Assembly (NCBI GenBank): GCA_030678995.1
Contig: JAUXTQ010000024.1
Location: 1 to 64,000 of the forward strand
Source of the DNA: Caulobacter sp.
GTDB taxonomy: Bacteria; Pseudomonadota; Alphaproteobacteria; Caulobacterales; Caulobacteraceae
Reading direction: 5' to 3'
DNA length: 64,000 nt
Shown here: positions 16,858-24,992 of the stretch, in pieces
Numbering within the stretch: the stretch's first letter is position 1
Layout of the letters: every line of letters starts with the position of its first letter
Position numbers and translations under genes: made by a program
Notes under the pieces: generated by a model
Database searches by the model: none
The model's input: the letters and a program-made list of their open reading frames with translations, nothing else
Told to the model about the DNA's origin: nothing

Positions 16858-17244
16858 TTGAAAACCTGTCTGCTGGTTGATGATAGCCGGGTGATCCGCA
16901 AGGTCGCCCGCCGGATCCTGGAGGATCTCGGCTACGAGGTGGCCGAGGCGTCCGACGGGCTGGAGGCGCTCGCCTGGTGCCGGGCCGCCATGCCCGACGT
17001 CATCCTGCTGGACTGGAACATGCCGGTAATGAACGGCCTGGATTTCCTGCGCCAGCTGCGCACCGAGCCGGGCGGCGACGAGCCCCGCGTGGTCTTCTGC
17101 ACCGTCGAGAATGAGCCGGCCCGCATCCGCGAGGCCCTGGCCGCCGGCGCCTGCGAATACATCATGAAGCCGTTCGACGGCGACATCCTCCAGGCCAAGT
17201 TCGCCGAAGCGGGCCTCCTTGCTCATGAAGGCGCGGCCGCATGA
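16858..17244 (+). CDS. CheY-like single-domain response regulator
   Basis: 128 residues from a TTG start; GAAGGAG lies about 10 bases upstream and no ATG fits the family N-terminus. Receiver residues are all present: LLVDDS with the acidic pair at about 8-9, the phospho-Asp near 52 in ILLDWNMPVMNG, Thr in FCTVEN and Lys in YIMKPFDG. No output domain, so it signals by protein contact. Followed by cheR with a 4-base overlap, which suggests chemotaxis, while the position after chpT resembles the Caulobacter order. Confidence 0.92.
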   Translation: MKTCLLVDDSRVIRKVARRILEDLGYEVAEASDGLEALAWCRAAMPDVILLDWNMPVMNGLDFLRQLRTEPGGDEPRVVFCTVENEPARIREALAAGACEYIMKPFDGDILQAKFAEAGLLAHEGAAA

Positions 17245-18068
17245 CCCCCGAGGACGTCCAGCTGATCGTGGCGCTGTGCAAACAGCGGGCGGGTCTGAAG
17301 ATCGACCCGGCCAGGACCTATCTGATCGAAAGCCGGCTGGGCCCGTTGGCCCGGCGCGAGGCCTACGGCTCGGTGGCCGAGCTGATCACCGGCCTGCGCG
17401 CGCGCCGCGAGGAGCCGCTGATCTGGGCCCTGGTGGAGGCGATGACCTCCAGCGAAACGGCCTTCTTCCGCGACCGCACGCCGTTCCAGCAGTTCCGCGA
17501 CGAGATCCTGCCGACCCTGAGCCGGATGCGCGGGCCCGAGCCGATCCGCATCTGGAGCGCCGGCTGTTCCACCGGCCAGGAAGCCTACAGCCTGGCGATG
17601 ATCGCCGAGGCCGGCCAGGGCCTGGAGCCTGGGGTGCGCATCGAGATCTACGGCTCGGACATCTCCGAACGGGCCCTCGAGAAGGCCCAGGCCGGGGTCT
17701 ACAATCCGTTCGAGGTCCAGCGGGGCCTGCCGATCCAGTTGCTGGTCGACCACTTCGACAAGGTCGAAGACACCTGGCGGCTGTCGCCGCGCATCCGCCA
17801 GCGGGTGCGCTGGCGGCGGATCAACCTGGCCGCCGACCTGTCGGCGGTGGGCCGGTTCGACGTCATCTTCTGCCGCAACGTGCTCTGTGACCTGGACGAG
17901 GCGGTGCGCCCGCGGGTGCTGGAAGGCCTCGCCGCCGCCCTGCCCGCCGACGGCTTCCTGGTGCTGGGCGTGGAGGAGACGCCGCTGGGCCTGACCGACG
18001 CCTATCGCCCGATCACGGGCCGCGAGGGCCTGTTCGCCCGCAACCCGGCCTACCGGGTCGCCGCCTGA
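17241..18068 (+). CDS. cheR: Chemotaxis protein methyltransferase CheR
   Basis: 275 residues. CheR methylates receptor glutamates with SAM. N-terminal helical domain (1-70: VQLIVALCKQRAGLKIDPARTYLIESRL), then the Rossmann part with EAMTSSETAFFRD, the SAM loop IRIWSAGCSTGQEAYSLAM and FDVIFCRNVL. Length is typical. Overlaps the response regulator by 4 bases (ATGA) and the next gene by 1 base. No receptor, cheA or cheW gene lies nearby, so this is an isolated CheR, and its receptor partner is unknown. Confidence 0.93.
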   Translation: MTPEDVQLIVALCKQRAGLKIDPARTYLIESRLGPLARREAYGSVAELITGLRARREEPLIWALVEAMTSSETAFFRDRTPFQQFRDEILPTLSRMRGPEPIRIWSAGCSTGQEAYSLAMIAEAGQGLEPGVRIEIYGSDISERALEKAQAGVYNPFEVQRGLPIQLLVDHFDKVEDTWRLSPRIRQRVRWRRINLAADLSAVGRFDVIFCRNVLCDLDEAVRPRVLEGLAAALPADGFLVLGVEETPLGLTDAYRPITGREGLFARNPAYRVAA

Positions 18069-18850
18069 TGAACAGCCCGGCGGATCAGGCCGTTCTGGCC
18101 TGCATCCGGGTGCCCAAGAGCGGGTCCAAGAGCCTGTCGCGCATCGTCGCCGAGGCCCTTTCGGACCGGACGTCCTTCTACCTGCCGGACACCCTGCGCC
18201 GGGAAGCGCGGATCAGCCGCTGGCAGGCTTTCCGCCTGTGGCGCTCGCAGGCGCAGAACCTGTCGAAGCATTGGGGTGTAACCTCGCTGGCCGCGGCGTT
18301 GGCGAAGATCGACGCGGCCGCGCGGCCCGGTGACCTGCTGATCGGCGGCCATTTCGACCAGCCCACCGTGCAGGCGGGCCTGAGCCGGCCGGTGAGGAGC
18401 ATCGTCCTGCTGCGCGAGCCGGCCGACCGCGCCCGGTCGGACTATAACTATGCCCGCCAGGGGTTCCTGAAGAAGAAGCCGTGGCAGCGGTTCGACGCCC
18501 ACCTGACGGCCCAGGCCGCCGGCCGCTACGGCTTCGAGGGCTTCCTCGACTACCAGCTGGAGCACCCTGAGGTGTTCGGCGACCTGGCCTGCGCCTACAT
18601 TGGCTGGCGGCCGGGAACGCCGCTGGAGTCGGTTCTGCCGACGATCTTCTGCTGGGGCGTGCTGGAAGAGGCCGGCGCCTTCGCCGCGCGGATGTCGGAC
18701 CTGGCCGGACGGCCCCTGACCTTCGGCGTCTCCAACGCCACTCGCGAGGTCGAGCAGCTGGACATCTCGACCGCCGAGCGGGCCAGGATCGAGCGGCTCT
18801 ACGCCCGCGACCTGGAGCTCTACGCCCGCTGCCGGGCCGACTACAGCTGA
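18068..18850 (+). CDS. Sulfotransferase-like protein
   Basis: 260 residues. The N-terminal IRVPKSGSKSLSRIV (about residues 13-27) matches the 5'-phosphosulfate loop of sulfotransferases (PKxGSxSL), and SIVLLREPADRARSDYNYAR matches the 3'-phosphate binding segment with its Arg and Ser. It would transfer sulfate from PAPS to an unknown acceptor, perhaps a surface sugar or lipid. Start codon overlaps the cheR stop by one base, so it is likely in the response regulator-cheR operon, an odd pairing. Its end overlaps the convergent paiB gene by 10 bases. Confidence 0.75.
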   Translation: MNSPADQAVLACIRVPKSGSKSLSRIVAEALSDRTSFYLPDTLRREARISRWQAFRLWRSQAQNLSKHWGVTSLAAALAKIDAAARPGDLLIGGHFDQPTVQAGLSRPVRSIVLLREPADRARSDYNYARQGFLKKKPWQRFDAHLTAQAAGRYGFEGFLDYQLEHPEVFGDLACAYIGWRPGTPLESVLPTIFCWGVLEEAGAFAARMSDLAGRPLTFGVSNATREVEQLDISTAERARIERLYARDLELYARCRADYS

Positions 18851-19449
18851 CGCATCAGGGCCGCGATCGCTCGTGAGCCCTCGTCCGGCCGGGCGTCCAG
18901 CGCGTCGGCGACCCCGGCGATGACTTCGGCCGACTTGTTCTGGCCCAGCTTCCAGGTCCCCTCGAACCGCGCGACGGCCATCTCGAAGGCCGCGATCCCG
19001 CCCAGCAGGGCCTCGAAGCGGCCGGAGCTCATCTTGTGGCGGGTCCAGGCCGGCTTGGGCGCCAGCGGGGTCTCGAACCGGGCCGACAGGTCGTCCAGCA
19101 GGGCCGCCGCGCCGGCGTCGTCCAGCCGGGCGCAGGGCCCCTCCATCTCCACGGAGAGGTAGTTCCAGGTCGGCACCTGGTCGTCGAGCCCGTACCAGTC
19201 GGGGCTGATGTAGGCGTCCGGTCCGGTGACCACCGCCAGGGCGCTCGCCCCGCCCGTTGTCAGGGGGCCGGTCAGGGCGTTGTTCCTCGACAGGTGAAAC
19301 CGCAGCCGGCGTTCCTCAAGCAGTACGGGCGCGTGGGCGACGACGGGCCGGCCGTCGACCACGCCGATGATCAGGGCCAGGCCGCGCTCGGCGACCAGGC
19401 TGGCGAGGATCGCGTCATCGGTCTGATGGAAGGGGCGTGCGGGATGCAT
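18841..19449 (-). CDS. PaiB-type FMN-binding protein
   Basis: 202 residues. Opens with the PaiB pattern MHPARPFHQTD and contains HAPVLLE, LRFHLSRNNALT, the PDAYISPDWYG segment and VPTWNYLSVEMEG, all typical of PaiB, a split-barrel flavin-binding family. In Bacillus PaiB is described as a negative regulator of sporulation and protease genes; a DNA-binding role here is not shown, and a flavin-linked role is as likely. Divergent from the P450 gene with about 95 bases between. Confidence 0.9.
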   Translation of the reverse strand: MHPARPFHQTDDAILASLVAERGLALIIGVVDGRPVVAHAPVLLEERRLRFHLSRNNALTGPLTTGGASALAVVTGPDAYISPDWYGLDDQVPTWNYLSVEMEGPCARLDDAGAAALLDDLSARFETPLAPKPAWTRHKMSSGRFEALLGGIAAFEMAVARFEGTWKLGQNKSAEVIAGVADALDARPDEGSRAIAALMRQL

Positions 19450-19543
19450 GGGCTGCTCATAGCAAACGCGAACCGCGTTCGCTTCCCCTTTGCTTCCGTC
19501 ACGTCACGGTTGCATCCTCCCGCCGGGGCAGAAGGACACGATC

Positions 19544-20827
19544 ATGAGCGCCGCTGAACGCATTCCCGACGAGATCGCCTTCCAGGCCATCAACCCCGCG
19601 GCCTATGCCGACAACAGCGTCCATGACGCCTTCCGCTGGCTGCGCGCCAACAACCCGCTGGGCAAGGCGGAACTGGAGGGGGTCTATCCCTTCTGGCTGG
19701 TGACCAAACACGCCGACATTCTCGAGATCAGCCGCCAGAACGACCTGTTCCACTCCGGCGACATGCCCACGACCTTCACCACGATCGAGGGTGACAAGCT
19801 GGTGCGCAAGATGACCGGCGGCAGTCCCCACCTGGTGCGGACCCTGGTGCAGATGGACGCCCCGGACCATCCGAAATACCGGCTCATGACCCAGTCCTGG
19901 TTCCTGCCTCAGAACATCCGCAAGCTGGAGGACCGGATTCGCACGATCGCCCGCCAGCACGTGGACCACATGGCTTCGCTCGGCGGCGAATGCGATTTCG
20001 TCAATGAGGTCGCCCTCTACTATCCCCTGCGGGTGATCATGGAGATCCTGGGTGTGCCGGCCGAGGACGAGCCGCGCATGCTCAAGCTGACCCAGGAGCT
20101 GTTCGGAGCCCAGGATCCGGACCTCAACCGCAGCCGCGCCCAGACCATGGAGGGGCCCGAGGCCCTGGCCTCGATCCAGGGCGTGATCGCCGACTTCTTC
20201 ATGTATTTCAAGGGTATCACCGACGACCGCAAGGCCCGGCCGGCCGAGGACCTGGCCAGCGTGATCGCCAACGGCAAGCTCGACGGCGAGCCGATCAACG
20301 ACTTCGAGGCGATGAGCTACTACGTCATCGTCGCCACCGCGGGGCATGACACCACCTCGTCCTCGACGGCCGGGGCCATCTGGGGTCTGTGCGAGAATCC
20401 GGGGGAGCTGGCCAAGCTCAAGGCCGATCCGTCGCTGATCCCTGGCCTGGTGGACGAGGCGATCCGCTTCACCACCCCGGTGAAGCATTTCATGCGCTCG
20501 GCCACCGCCGACACCGAGGTCGGCGGTCGCAAGATCGCCAAGGGCGACTGGCTGTGGCTGGCCTATCCGTCCGGCAATCGCGACGAGGATGTGTTCGACG
20601 AACCCGACGCCTTCCGGGTGGACCGCACGCCGAACAAGCACCTGGCCTTCGGCTACGGCGCACACCTGTGCCTGGGCCAGCACCTGGCCAAGATGGAGAT
20701 GCGCATCCTGTTCGAGGAGATGCTGCCGCGTCTTCAGTCGCTGGCGTTCAACGGCGAGCCCCGCCTGAGCCAGGCCAACTTCGTCGGCGGACCCAAGGTC
20801 CTGCCGATCCGCTACAGCCTGACCTGA
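19544..20827 (+). CDS. Cytochrome P450
   Basis: 427 residues from MSAAERIPDEIAFQAINP; AGAAGGA precedes this ATG by 7 bases. A soluble bacterial monooxygenase. All key motifs are visible: I-helix ATAGHDTTSSS near residue 265, the ExxR in VDEAIRF, and the haem loop FGYGAHLCLGQHL with the Cys ligand near 378. It resembles the CYP family group with FHSGDMPTT and MDAPDHPKYR that hydroxylates terpenes, steroids or alkyl chains. No ferredoxin or reductase gene is adjacent, so electron partners must be elsewhere. Substrate unknown. Confidence 0.94.
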   Translation: MSAAERIPDEIAFQAINPAAYADNSVHDAFRWLRANNPLGKAELEGVYPFWLVTKHADILEISRQNDLFHSGDMPTTFTTIEGDKLVRKMTGGSPHLVRTLVQMDAPDHPKYRLMTQSWFLPQNIRKLEDRIRTIARQHVDHMASLGGECDFVNEVALYYPLRVIMEILGVPAEDEPRMLKLTQELFGAQDPDLNRSRAQTMEGPEALASIQGVIADFFMYFKGITDDRKARPAEDLASVIANGKLDGEPINDFEAMSYYVIVATAGHDTTSSSTAGAIWGLCENPGELAKLKADPSLIPGLVDEAIRFTTPVKHFMRSATADTEVGGRKIAKGDWLWLAYPSGNRDEDVFDEPDAFRVDRTPNKHLAFGYGAHLCLGQHLAKMEMRILFEEMLPRLQSLAFNGEPRLSQANFVGGPKVLPIRYSLT

Positions 20828-20832
20828 CACGC

Positions 20833-20862
20833 AAAACGGCCCCCGCCGGAAAGCGAGGGCCG
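20833..20862 (-). terminator. Terminator of the entericidin gene
   Basis: On the minus strand a stem CGGCCCTCGC / GCGGGGGCCG with one mismatch and a 6-base loop is followed by TTTTGC. It lies 28 bases past the entericidin stop and may also stop P450 transcripts from the other side. Confidence 0.7.
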
Positions 20863-20889
20863 CTGGATTTCCGCCAGACGCGTGAAGGC

Positions 20890-21024
20890 CTACTTGGCGT
20901 CGTTGGCCGTCTCCTCGACCGCTTCGCCGGCCGCGCTCACGTCCTTGCCCACGCCCTCGACGGTGTTACAGGCGGCGGCGAACAGGCTGGCGGCCGCGAC
21001 GGCCAGAATGATGATCTTACGCAT
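20890..21024 (-). CDS. Entericidin-family small lipoprotein
   Basis: 44 residues, too short for the ORF track. It reads MRKIIILAVAAASLFAAACN, a lipoprotein signal with the lipobox FAAAC, then TVEGVGKDVSAAGEAVEETANDAK, the standard entericidin A/B tail. An AGGAG lies 9 bases before the ATG. Entericidins are small membrane lipoproteins, described in E. coli as an antidote/toxin pair under stress sigma control; only one gene is seen here. An EcfG promoter motif (GGAAC-N16-CGTT) lies 51-75 bases upstream, so control by the general stress response is inferred. Confidence 0.9.
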   Translation of the reverse strand: MRKIIILAVAAASLFAAACNTVEGVGKDVSAAGEAVEETANDAK

Positions 21025-21074
21025 GGCGCAGTCTCCTGGGCCCCTGAATCGGAGCGGTTGTCTTGCGCGAGATC

Positions 21075-21099
21075 AACGCTTCGTGAGGCCTCAGGTTCC
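21075..21099 (-). promoter_or_regulatory. EcfG/SigT promoter motif of the entericidin gene
   Basis: Minus strand GGAAC, 16 bases, CGTT: an exact match to the EcfG consensus. The -35 element lies just inside the 3' end of phyK (stop codon at 21091-21093). Confidence 0.85.
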
Positions 21100-22794
21100 G
21101 TCGCCGGGCGCTTCCGGCATCGGAAAGACCAGCCGGGCCGTCAGCCCCCCGATGGCGTTCGGCTCCAGGCTCATATGCCCGCGCAACTGGCGGGCGAAGG
21201 CGGTCATCAGGGTCCGCCCCACGCCGCCCTTGGTCGCCGCGTCCGGCGGTGACGGATTGCCCCCGCCGTCGTCGGCGATGGCCAGTTCCGCCTCGCCGTC
21301 GCGCAGGGTGAAGTCGACCGTCAGGGCGCCGCCCTTGCCCTGGAGCGCGTGCTTCTGGGCATTGGTCACCGCCTCGACGGCGAACAGGGCCAGCGGGGCC
21401 AGCTTGTCCGGGTCGATCGACAGGGGGTCGGCCCGCACCTCGGTGCGGATGTGCTCTCCGCCGCTTTCGCCGGCGAGCAACTGGCCGGTGAGGTCTTCAA
21501 GGAAGGGCCGCAGGTCCACGTGCTTGATGTCCGGGCCCTGGTAGAGGGCGCGGTAGATCAGGGCCAGGGCGGTGATCCGCTGCCGCGTGTCGCTCATGGC
21601 CACCCGGGCGGCCGGGTCGCTCAGCGCCCGCTCCTGCATGCTCAGCAGGGAGCTGATGACCTGCAGGTTGTTCTTCACCCGGTGATGGATCTCGCGCATC
21701 AGCACGTCCTTCTGGTCCAGGTTTTCGTGCAGGGTGGCGTCGCGGGCGACAATGGTGGCGGCCATGTGATCGAGGGTCTCGGCCAGCTCGCGGATCTCCG
21801 GCGGCGCCCGGTCGGCCTGGACCGGACGGATGGTGAAACGTCCCCGAGCGTAGATGGCGGCGATCCGCTGCAGATAGAGGATCCAGCGCGTCACCCCGCG
21901 GTCGACGGCGAAGAAGATCGCCGCCAACGCCGCGGCGAAGGCGATCAGCGGAAAGACGATGCCGGACAGCGGGTCGAGCCAGGCCGTGGAGAACAGGCCC
22001 GCCGACGGCGCCGACAGCACCACGAACAGCTCGTCACTGACCAGCGGGGCGGCCGAGAAGACCCGCTTCACGCCATACTGGTCGCGGCTGTATCCGAGGA
22101 ACGACCCCCGCGACGCCGCCCGATTGACCCAGCTCTTCGCCGAGCGCGGAAAGGCGCGCGGATCAGTGATGGAGAGATACCGGCCTTGTCGGTCGACGAT
22201 GGCCACCTGGGAGCCCGGCGGCAGCGACCGGTCGGCCAGCTCGGGACGCAGGCTGGCGAGCGGAATGACCGCCGCCAGGACGCTGAAGCCGGTCTGTGGA
22301 TCGATGGACCGGGCCGCGGTGAACAGGGCCGGCTCGGCGGAATAGACCGCGCCCGGCGCGAGGGTCACGACCATCGTCTCGCCCGCCTTCAACCGCAGGA
22401 ACCAGTCCCGACCGCGACGGTCCGGATCAGCCGGAACGCTCTCGGCGGAGCAGGCCACCCGGCCGATGCGGTCGAAGCGGATCAGGTTGGCATAGCCGGG
22501 CAGACGTCGGCGCACGTCGGTCAGACGGCGCGAACAGTCCAGGCCGATGGAGCCGGGTCCCAGGGTTTCGAGCAGGACGGCGGCGGCTTCCATCCGCGCC
22601 TTGGCGGTGGCCGCGCTGCGCTGCGCCGCGGACTGCAAGACGGCCTGCCGGTCGGCGGTCTCTCGCTCATAGGCGCGCAGGGATTGCCCGGCGCCCAGCA
22701 GGAGCACCGGCAGCAACGCCGCGGCAAGGGCGACGCCCAGGCGGACCCTGATCGTGGTCGCGGACCCCCACCGCAACCGCTCGAGGAATCTCAA
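21091..22794 (-). CDS. phyK: Membrane sensor histidine kinase PhyK
   Basis: 567 residues. PhyK phosphorylates PhyR when stress is sensed. Two membrane helices (about 20-36 and 278-297) flank a periplasmic sensor of Cache/dCache look. A HAMP-like linker follows, then a HisKA_2 box REIHHRVKNNLQVISSLL (phospho-His near 371) and an ATP domain with FAVEAVTNAQKHAL and IADDGGG. Start is TTG overlapping the sigT stop (TTGA), so it is translationally coupled to sigT. Same gene order as the Caulobacter phyR / nepR-sigT-phyK locus. Confidence 0.93.
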   Translation of the reverse strand: MRFLERLRWGSATTIRVRLGVALAAALLPVLLLGAGQSLRAYERETADRQAVLQSAAQRSAATAKARMEAAAVLLETLGPGSIGLDCSRRLTDVRRRLPGYANLIRFDRIGRVACSAESVPADPDRRGRDWFLRLKAGETMVVTLAPGAVYSAEPALFTAARSIDPQTGFSVLAAVIPLASLRPELADRSLPPGSQVAIVDRQGRYLSITDPRAFPRSAKSWVNRAASRGSFLGYSRDQYGVKRVFSAAPLVSDELFVVLSAPSAGLFSTAWLDPLSGIVFPLIAFAAALAAIFFAVDRGVTRWILYLQRIAAIYARGRFTIRPVQADRAPPEIRELAETLDHMAATIVARDATLHENLDQKDVLMREIHHRVKNNLQVISSLLSMQERALSDPAARVAMSDTRQRITALALIYRALYQGPDIKHVDLRPFLEDLTGQLLAGESGGEHIRTEVRADPLSIDPDKLAPLALFAVEAVTNAQKHALQGKGGALTVDFTLRDGEAELAIADDGGGNPSPPDAATKGGVGRTLMTAFARQLRGHMSLEPNAIGGLTARLVFPMPEAPGDGT

Positions 22795-23402
22795 CGGACG
22801 GCGCTCAGCCGCTCCGCGTCGGCCAGGATCGATCCCATCGCATCGCCGGCGTCGCCGCCGTCGCGATCGTAGGCGCCGGTCTCCAGGATGCCCTGCAGCG
22901 CCCGCCGCGCACGGCTGACACGGCTCTTCACCGTGCCGACCGCGCAGCCGCAGATATCGGCGGCCTCTTCGTAGGCGAAGCCGCCGGCGCCGACCAGGAT
23001 CAGGGCTTCCCGCTGTTCATCGGGCAGCATGCACATGGCCAGGCGAAGCTCGTCCAGGGCGATGGGGGACATCGGATCGTCAACGGCCACGAGCGTGCGC
23101 TCGGCGGCCTCCTGGTCGAGCTGGATCGAGCGCCAGGAGCGGCGCTTGTCCGAGTAGAACTGGTTGCGCAGGATCATGAAGGTCCAGGCCTTCATATTGG
23201 TGCCCAGCTGGAAGCTGGCCCGGGCGTCCCAGGCCTTGATCATGGCGTCCTGCGCCAGGTCGTCGGCGGCGGTCGCGTTGCCGGTCAGGGTGCGGGCGAA
23301 GGCGCGCAGGTGGGGGATCAGAGTCACCAGCTCGCGCTGGAAGACCTTGTCACGAGCGGCCCCCTCCAGGGGCATGGCGACGGTTTCAGAGGCGGCCGTC
23401 AT
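22791..23402 (-). CDS. sigT: EcfG-type sigma factor SigT (general stress response)
   Basis: 203 residues from MTAASETVAMPLEGAARD; the longer track start runs through nepR and is rejected. ECF sigma factor of the EcfG group. Region 2 reads FARTLTGNATAADDLAQDAMIKAWDARASFQ and MKAWTFMILRNQFYSDKRR. Region 4 reads LPDEQREALILVGAGGFAYEEAADICGCAVGTVKSRVSRARRAL. It is held by NepR until PhyR-P sequesters NepR, then transcribes GGAAC-N16/17-CGTT promoters. The stop of nepR is one base before its ATG. Confidence 0.96.
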   Translation of the reverse strand: MTAASETVAMPLEGAARDKVFQRELVTLIPHLRAFARTLTGNATAADDLAQDAMIKAWDARASFQLGTNMKAWTFMILRNQFYSDKRRSWRSIQLDQEAAERTLVAVDDPMSPIALDELRLAMCMLPDEQREALILVGAGGFAYEEAADICGCAVGTVKSRVSRARRALQGILETGAYDRDGGDAGDAMGSILADAERLSAVR

Positions 23403-23403
23403 C

Positions 23404-23589
23404 TCAGCCTTCTCCGGATTTGCGATCCGCCTGACGAAGGATGTCCAGAAACTCGTCCGGGACAGGCTCGTTGACGACCTCGTCAAACATCTGTCGCAGC
23501 TTTACGCCAATCGCGCGTTGCCGAAGCCGCGCTTCATCAAGCGGGGCCGTTCCCTTGCGCCGTTCATCCATTGGCATCTGGTCGATCAT
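23404..23589 (-). CDS. nepR: Anti-sigma factor NepR
   Basis: 61 residues from MIDQMPMDERRKG; starts at the internal Met residues (MPMDERR or MDERR) are also possible. NepR binds SigT in unstressed cells. The family helices are clear: LRQRAIGVKLRQMFDEVVNEPVPDEFLDILRQ, with the conserved VPDEFLDIL. The track lists a 198-residue ORF whose N-terminal part is non-coding promoter DNA. First gene of nepR-sigT-phyK and preceded by an EcfG motif, giving positive autoregulation. Confidence 0.93.
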   Translation of the reverse strand: MIDQMPMDERRKGTAPLDEARLRQRAIGVKLRQMFDEVVNEPVPDEFLDILRQADRKSGEG

Positions 23590-23644
23590 GCTATCGGCGT
23601 GGCGATGCGCCCGCCCCCTCTTGGAACTATGACTTCGGCCGTTC

Positions 23645-23670
23645 AACGTCCGGACTCCGTCGCAGGTTCC
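23645..23670 (-). promoter_or_regulatory. EcfG promoter motif of nepR-sigT-phyK
   Basis: Minus strand GGAAC, 17 bases, CGTT; the -10 element is 56 bases before the nepR start. Matches the autoregulated promoter known for this operon in Alphaproteobacteria. Confidence 0.87.
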
Positions 23671-23711
23671 CAAAACCGTGTTCACCATGATGCCCCATGC
23701 GGCGTAAGCTG

Positions 23712-23736
23712 GGAACCGCGCCCGGTCTGACGCGTT
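23712..23736 (+). promoter_or_regulatory. EcfG promoter motif of phyR
   Basis: Plus strand GGAAC, 16 bases, CGTT, about 80 bases before the phyR start. Divergent from the nepR motif, with 41 bases between the two -35 elements. Confidence 0.85.
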
Positions 23737-23817
23737 GCATGTCCGAGGGAGGCGCGCCCCGTTCCTTGCGGGCGAAGGCGTATGCTCCCAACTGAAGATC
23801 TGAAAACGGGAGGGGTT

Positions 23818-24609
23818 ATGAGTCTTCTTGCACGTCTGGCGCCGCATCTGCCTTACATGCGCCGATACGCGCGGGCCCTGACAGGGAGCCAGACCACCGG
23901 GGACCAGTATGTGCGCGTGGCGCTCGAAGCCCTGGCGGCCGGTGAGAAGTCCCTCGACAACCGACTGTCGCCTCGGGTGGCGCTCTATCATGTGTTCCAC
24001 GCCATCTGGTGCACCTCCGGGGCCCAGCTGGAAGACCGCGCGCCCGGCGCCGGCTCGGACGCCAGCCAGCGGCTGATGCGGATCGCGCCGCGCTCACGCC
24101 AGGCCTTCCTGCTCACCGCGCTCGAGGGGTTTACCCCCAGCGAGGCGGCGCAGATTCTCGATACCGACTTCCCGGATGTGGAGCGGTTGATCGGCCAGGC
24201 CCAGACTGAAATCGACGCCGAACTGGCCACCGACGTCCTGATCATCGAGGATGAGCCGGTGATCGCCGCCGACATCGAGGCCCTGGTTCGTGAACTGGGT
24301 CACGCGGTGGTGGACATCGCCGCGACCCGCACCGAAGCCGTCGAGGCCGTGGCCCGCAAGGCGCCGGGCCTGGTCCTGGCCGACATCCAGCTGGCCGACG
24401 GCTCGTCGGGCATCGACGCGGTCAAGGACATCCTCGGCCACTATGATGTGCCGGTGATCTTCATCACCGCCTTCCCGGAGCGCCTGCTGACCGGCGAGCG
24501 GCCGGAGCCGACCTTCCTGATCACCAAGCCTTTCCAGCCGGAGACGGTGAAGGCGGCGATCGGCCAGGCCCTGTTCTTCCATCCCGGCCGGACCGCCAAG
24601 GCGGCCTAA
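23818..24609 (+). CDS. phyR: Anti-anti-sigma response regulator PhyR
   Basis: 263 residues from MSLLARLAPHLPYMRRYARAL after a GGGAGGGG site; the track start 36 bases upstream is rejected. Residues 1-130 mimic an ECF sigma factor (IAPRSRQAFLLTALEGFTPSEAAQIL). Residues 138-255 form a receiver with LIIEDEP (142), the phospho-Asp near 189 in LVLADIQLADG and Lys 237 in ITKPF. On phosphorylation the sigma-like part binds NepR and frees SigT. Divergent from nepR; ends by overlapping a convergent small gene by 4 bases. Confidence 0.96.
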   Translation: MSLLARLAPHLPYMRRYARALTGSQTTGDQYVRVALEALAAGEKSLDNRLSPRVALYHVFHAIWCTSGAQLEDRAPGAGSDASQRLMRIAPRSRQAFLLTALEGFTPSEAAQILDTDFPDVERLIGQAQTEIDAELATDVLIIEDEPVIAADIEALVRELGHAVVDIAATRTEAVEAVARKAPGLVLADIQLADGSSGIDAVKDILGHYDVPVIFITAFPERLLTGERPEPTFLITKPFQPETVKAAIGQALFFHPGRTAKAA

Positions 24610-24848
24610 CCGGCCGGGTCGCCGGCGGCCCGAACCTCGGCGGCCGTCGGCGTGCTCGTGGCGTCGGCCTGCGCCAGGTCCCCGGCGCGGAAGGCCCAGC
24701 TGCCGAACAGCGCGACCACGGCCAGAACGGTCGAGGCCACCAGCACCCAAAACATATGCCGGCCCCAGCGCCCCTGGCGGGCGTCAGTCGCCTCAATAAC
24801 CTGCGCGTCCGGGTGGGCGCGGACGAAACGACGGAAGTTGATGGCCAT
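24606..24848 (-). CDS. Small single-pass membrane protein
   Basis: 80 residues from MAINFRRFVRAHPDAQVIE, preceded by GAGGAGG. One membrane helix (about 33-52: MFWVLVASTVLAVVALFGSW) with a basic N-terminal side, followed by an Ala/Thr-rich tail. No recognised family. An EcfG promoter motif lies 40-65 bases upstream, so it is probably a member of the general stress regulon. The longer track ORF (24606-25061) reads through the promoter and is rejected. Convergent with phyR, 4-base overlap. Confidence 0.72.
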   Translation of the reverse strand: MAINFRRFVRAHPDAQVIEATDARQGRWGRHMFWVLVASTVLAVVALFGSWAFRAGDLAQADATSTPTAAEVRAAGDPAG

Positions 24849-24887
24849 GTAGCCGCCTCCTCTGTCTGGTGAATCCAGCGCCTTTTG

Positions 24888-24913
24888 AACGTCCCGCCAG
24901 GGGTCGTTGTTCC
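24888..24913 (-). promoter_or_regulatory. EcfG promoter motif of the small membrane protein
   Basis: Minus strand GGAAC, 17 bases, CGTT, exact consensus. Divergent from the gsrN promoter motif, whose -35 element begins 47 bases away. Confidence 0.83.
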
Positions 24914-24960
24914 GACTCCCGCGTCGGGCGAAAAAAGTTCGAACTTTTTCGCGTTTGTCC

Positions 24961-24986
24961 GGAACCGATTTTCGGGAAGCGACGTT
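24961..24986 (+). promoter_or_regulatory. EcfG promoter motif of the candidate sRNA gsrN
   Basis: Plus strand GGAAC, 17 bases, CGTT. No credible protein-coding gene follows on this strand, but a structured RNA with a terminator does. Confidence 0.85.
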
Positions 24987-24992
24987 TAAGGA

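Noticed and set aside
23623-23644. Plus-strand GGAAC followed by CGTT in the nepR-phyR gap
   Set aside because: Spacing is only 12 bases, outside the 16-17 of EcfG promoters; the motif at 23712 fits instead.
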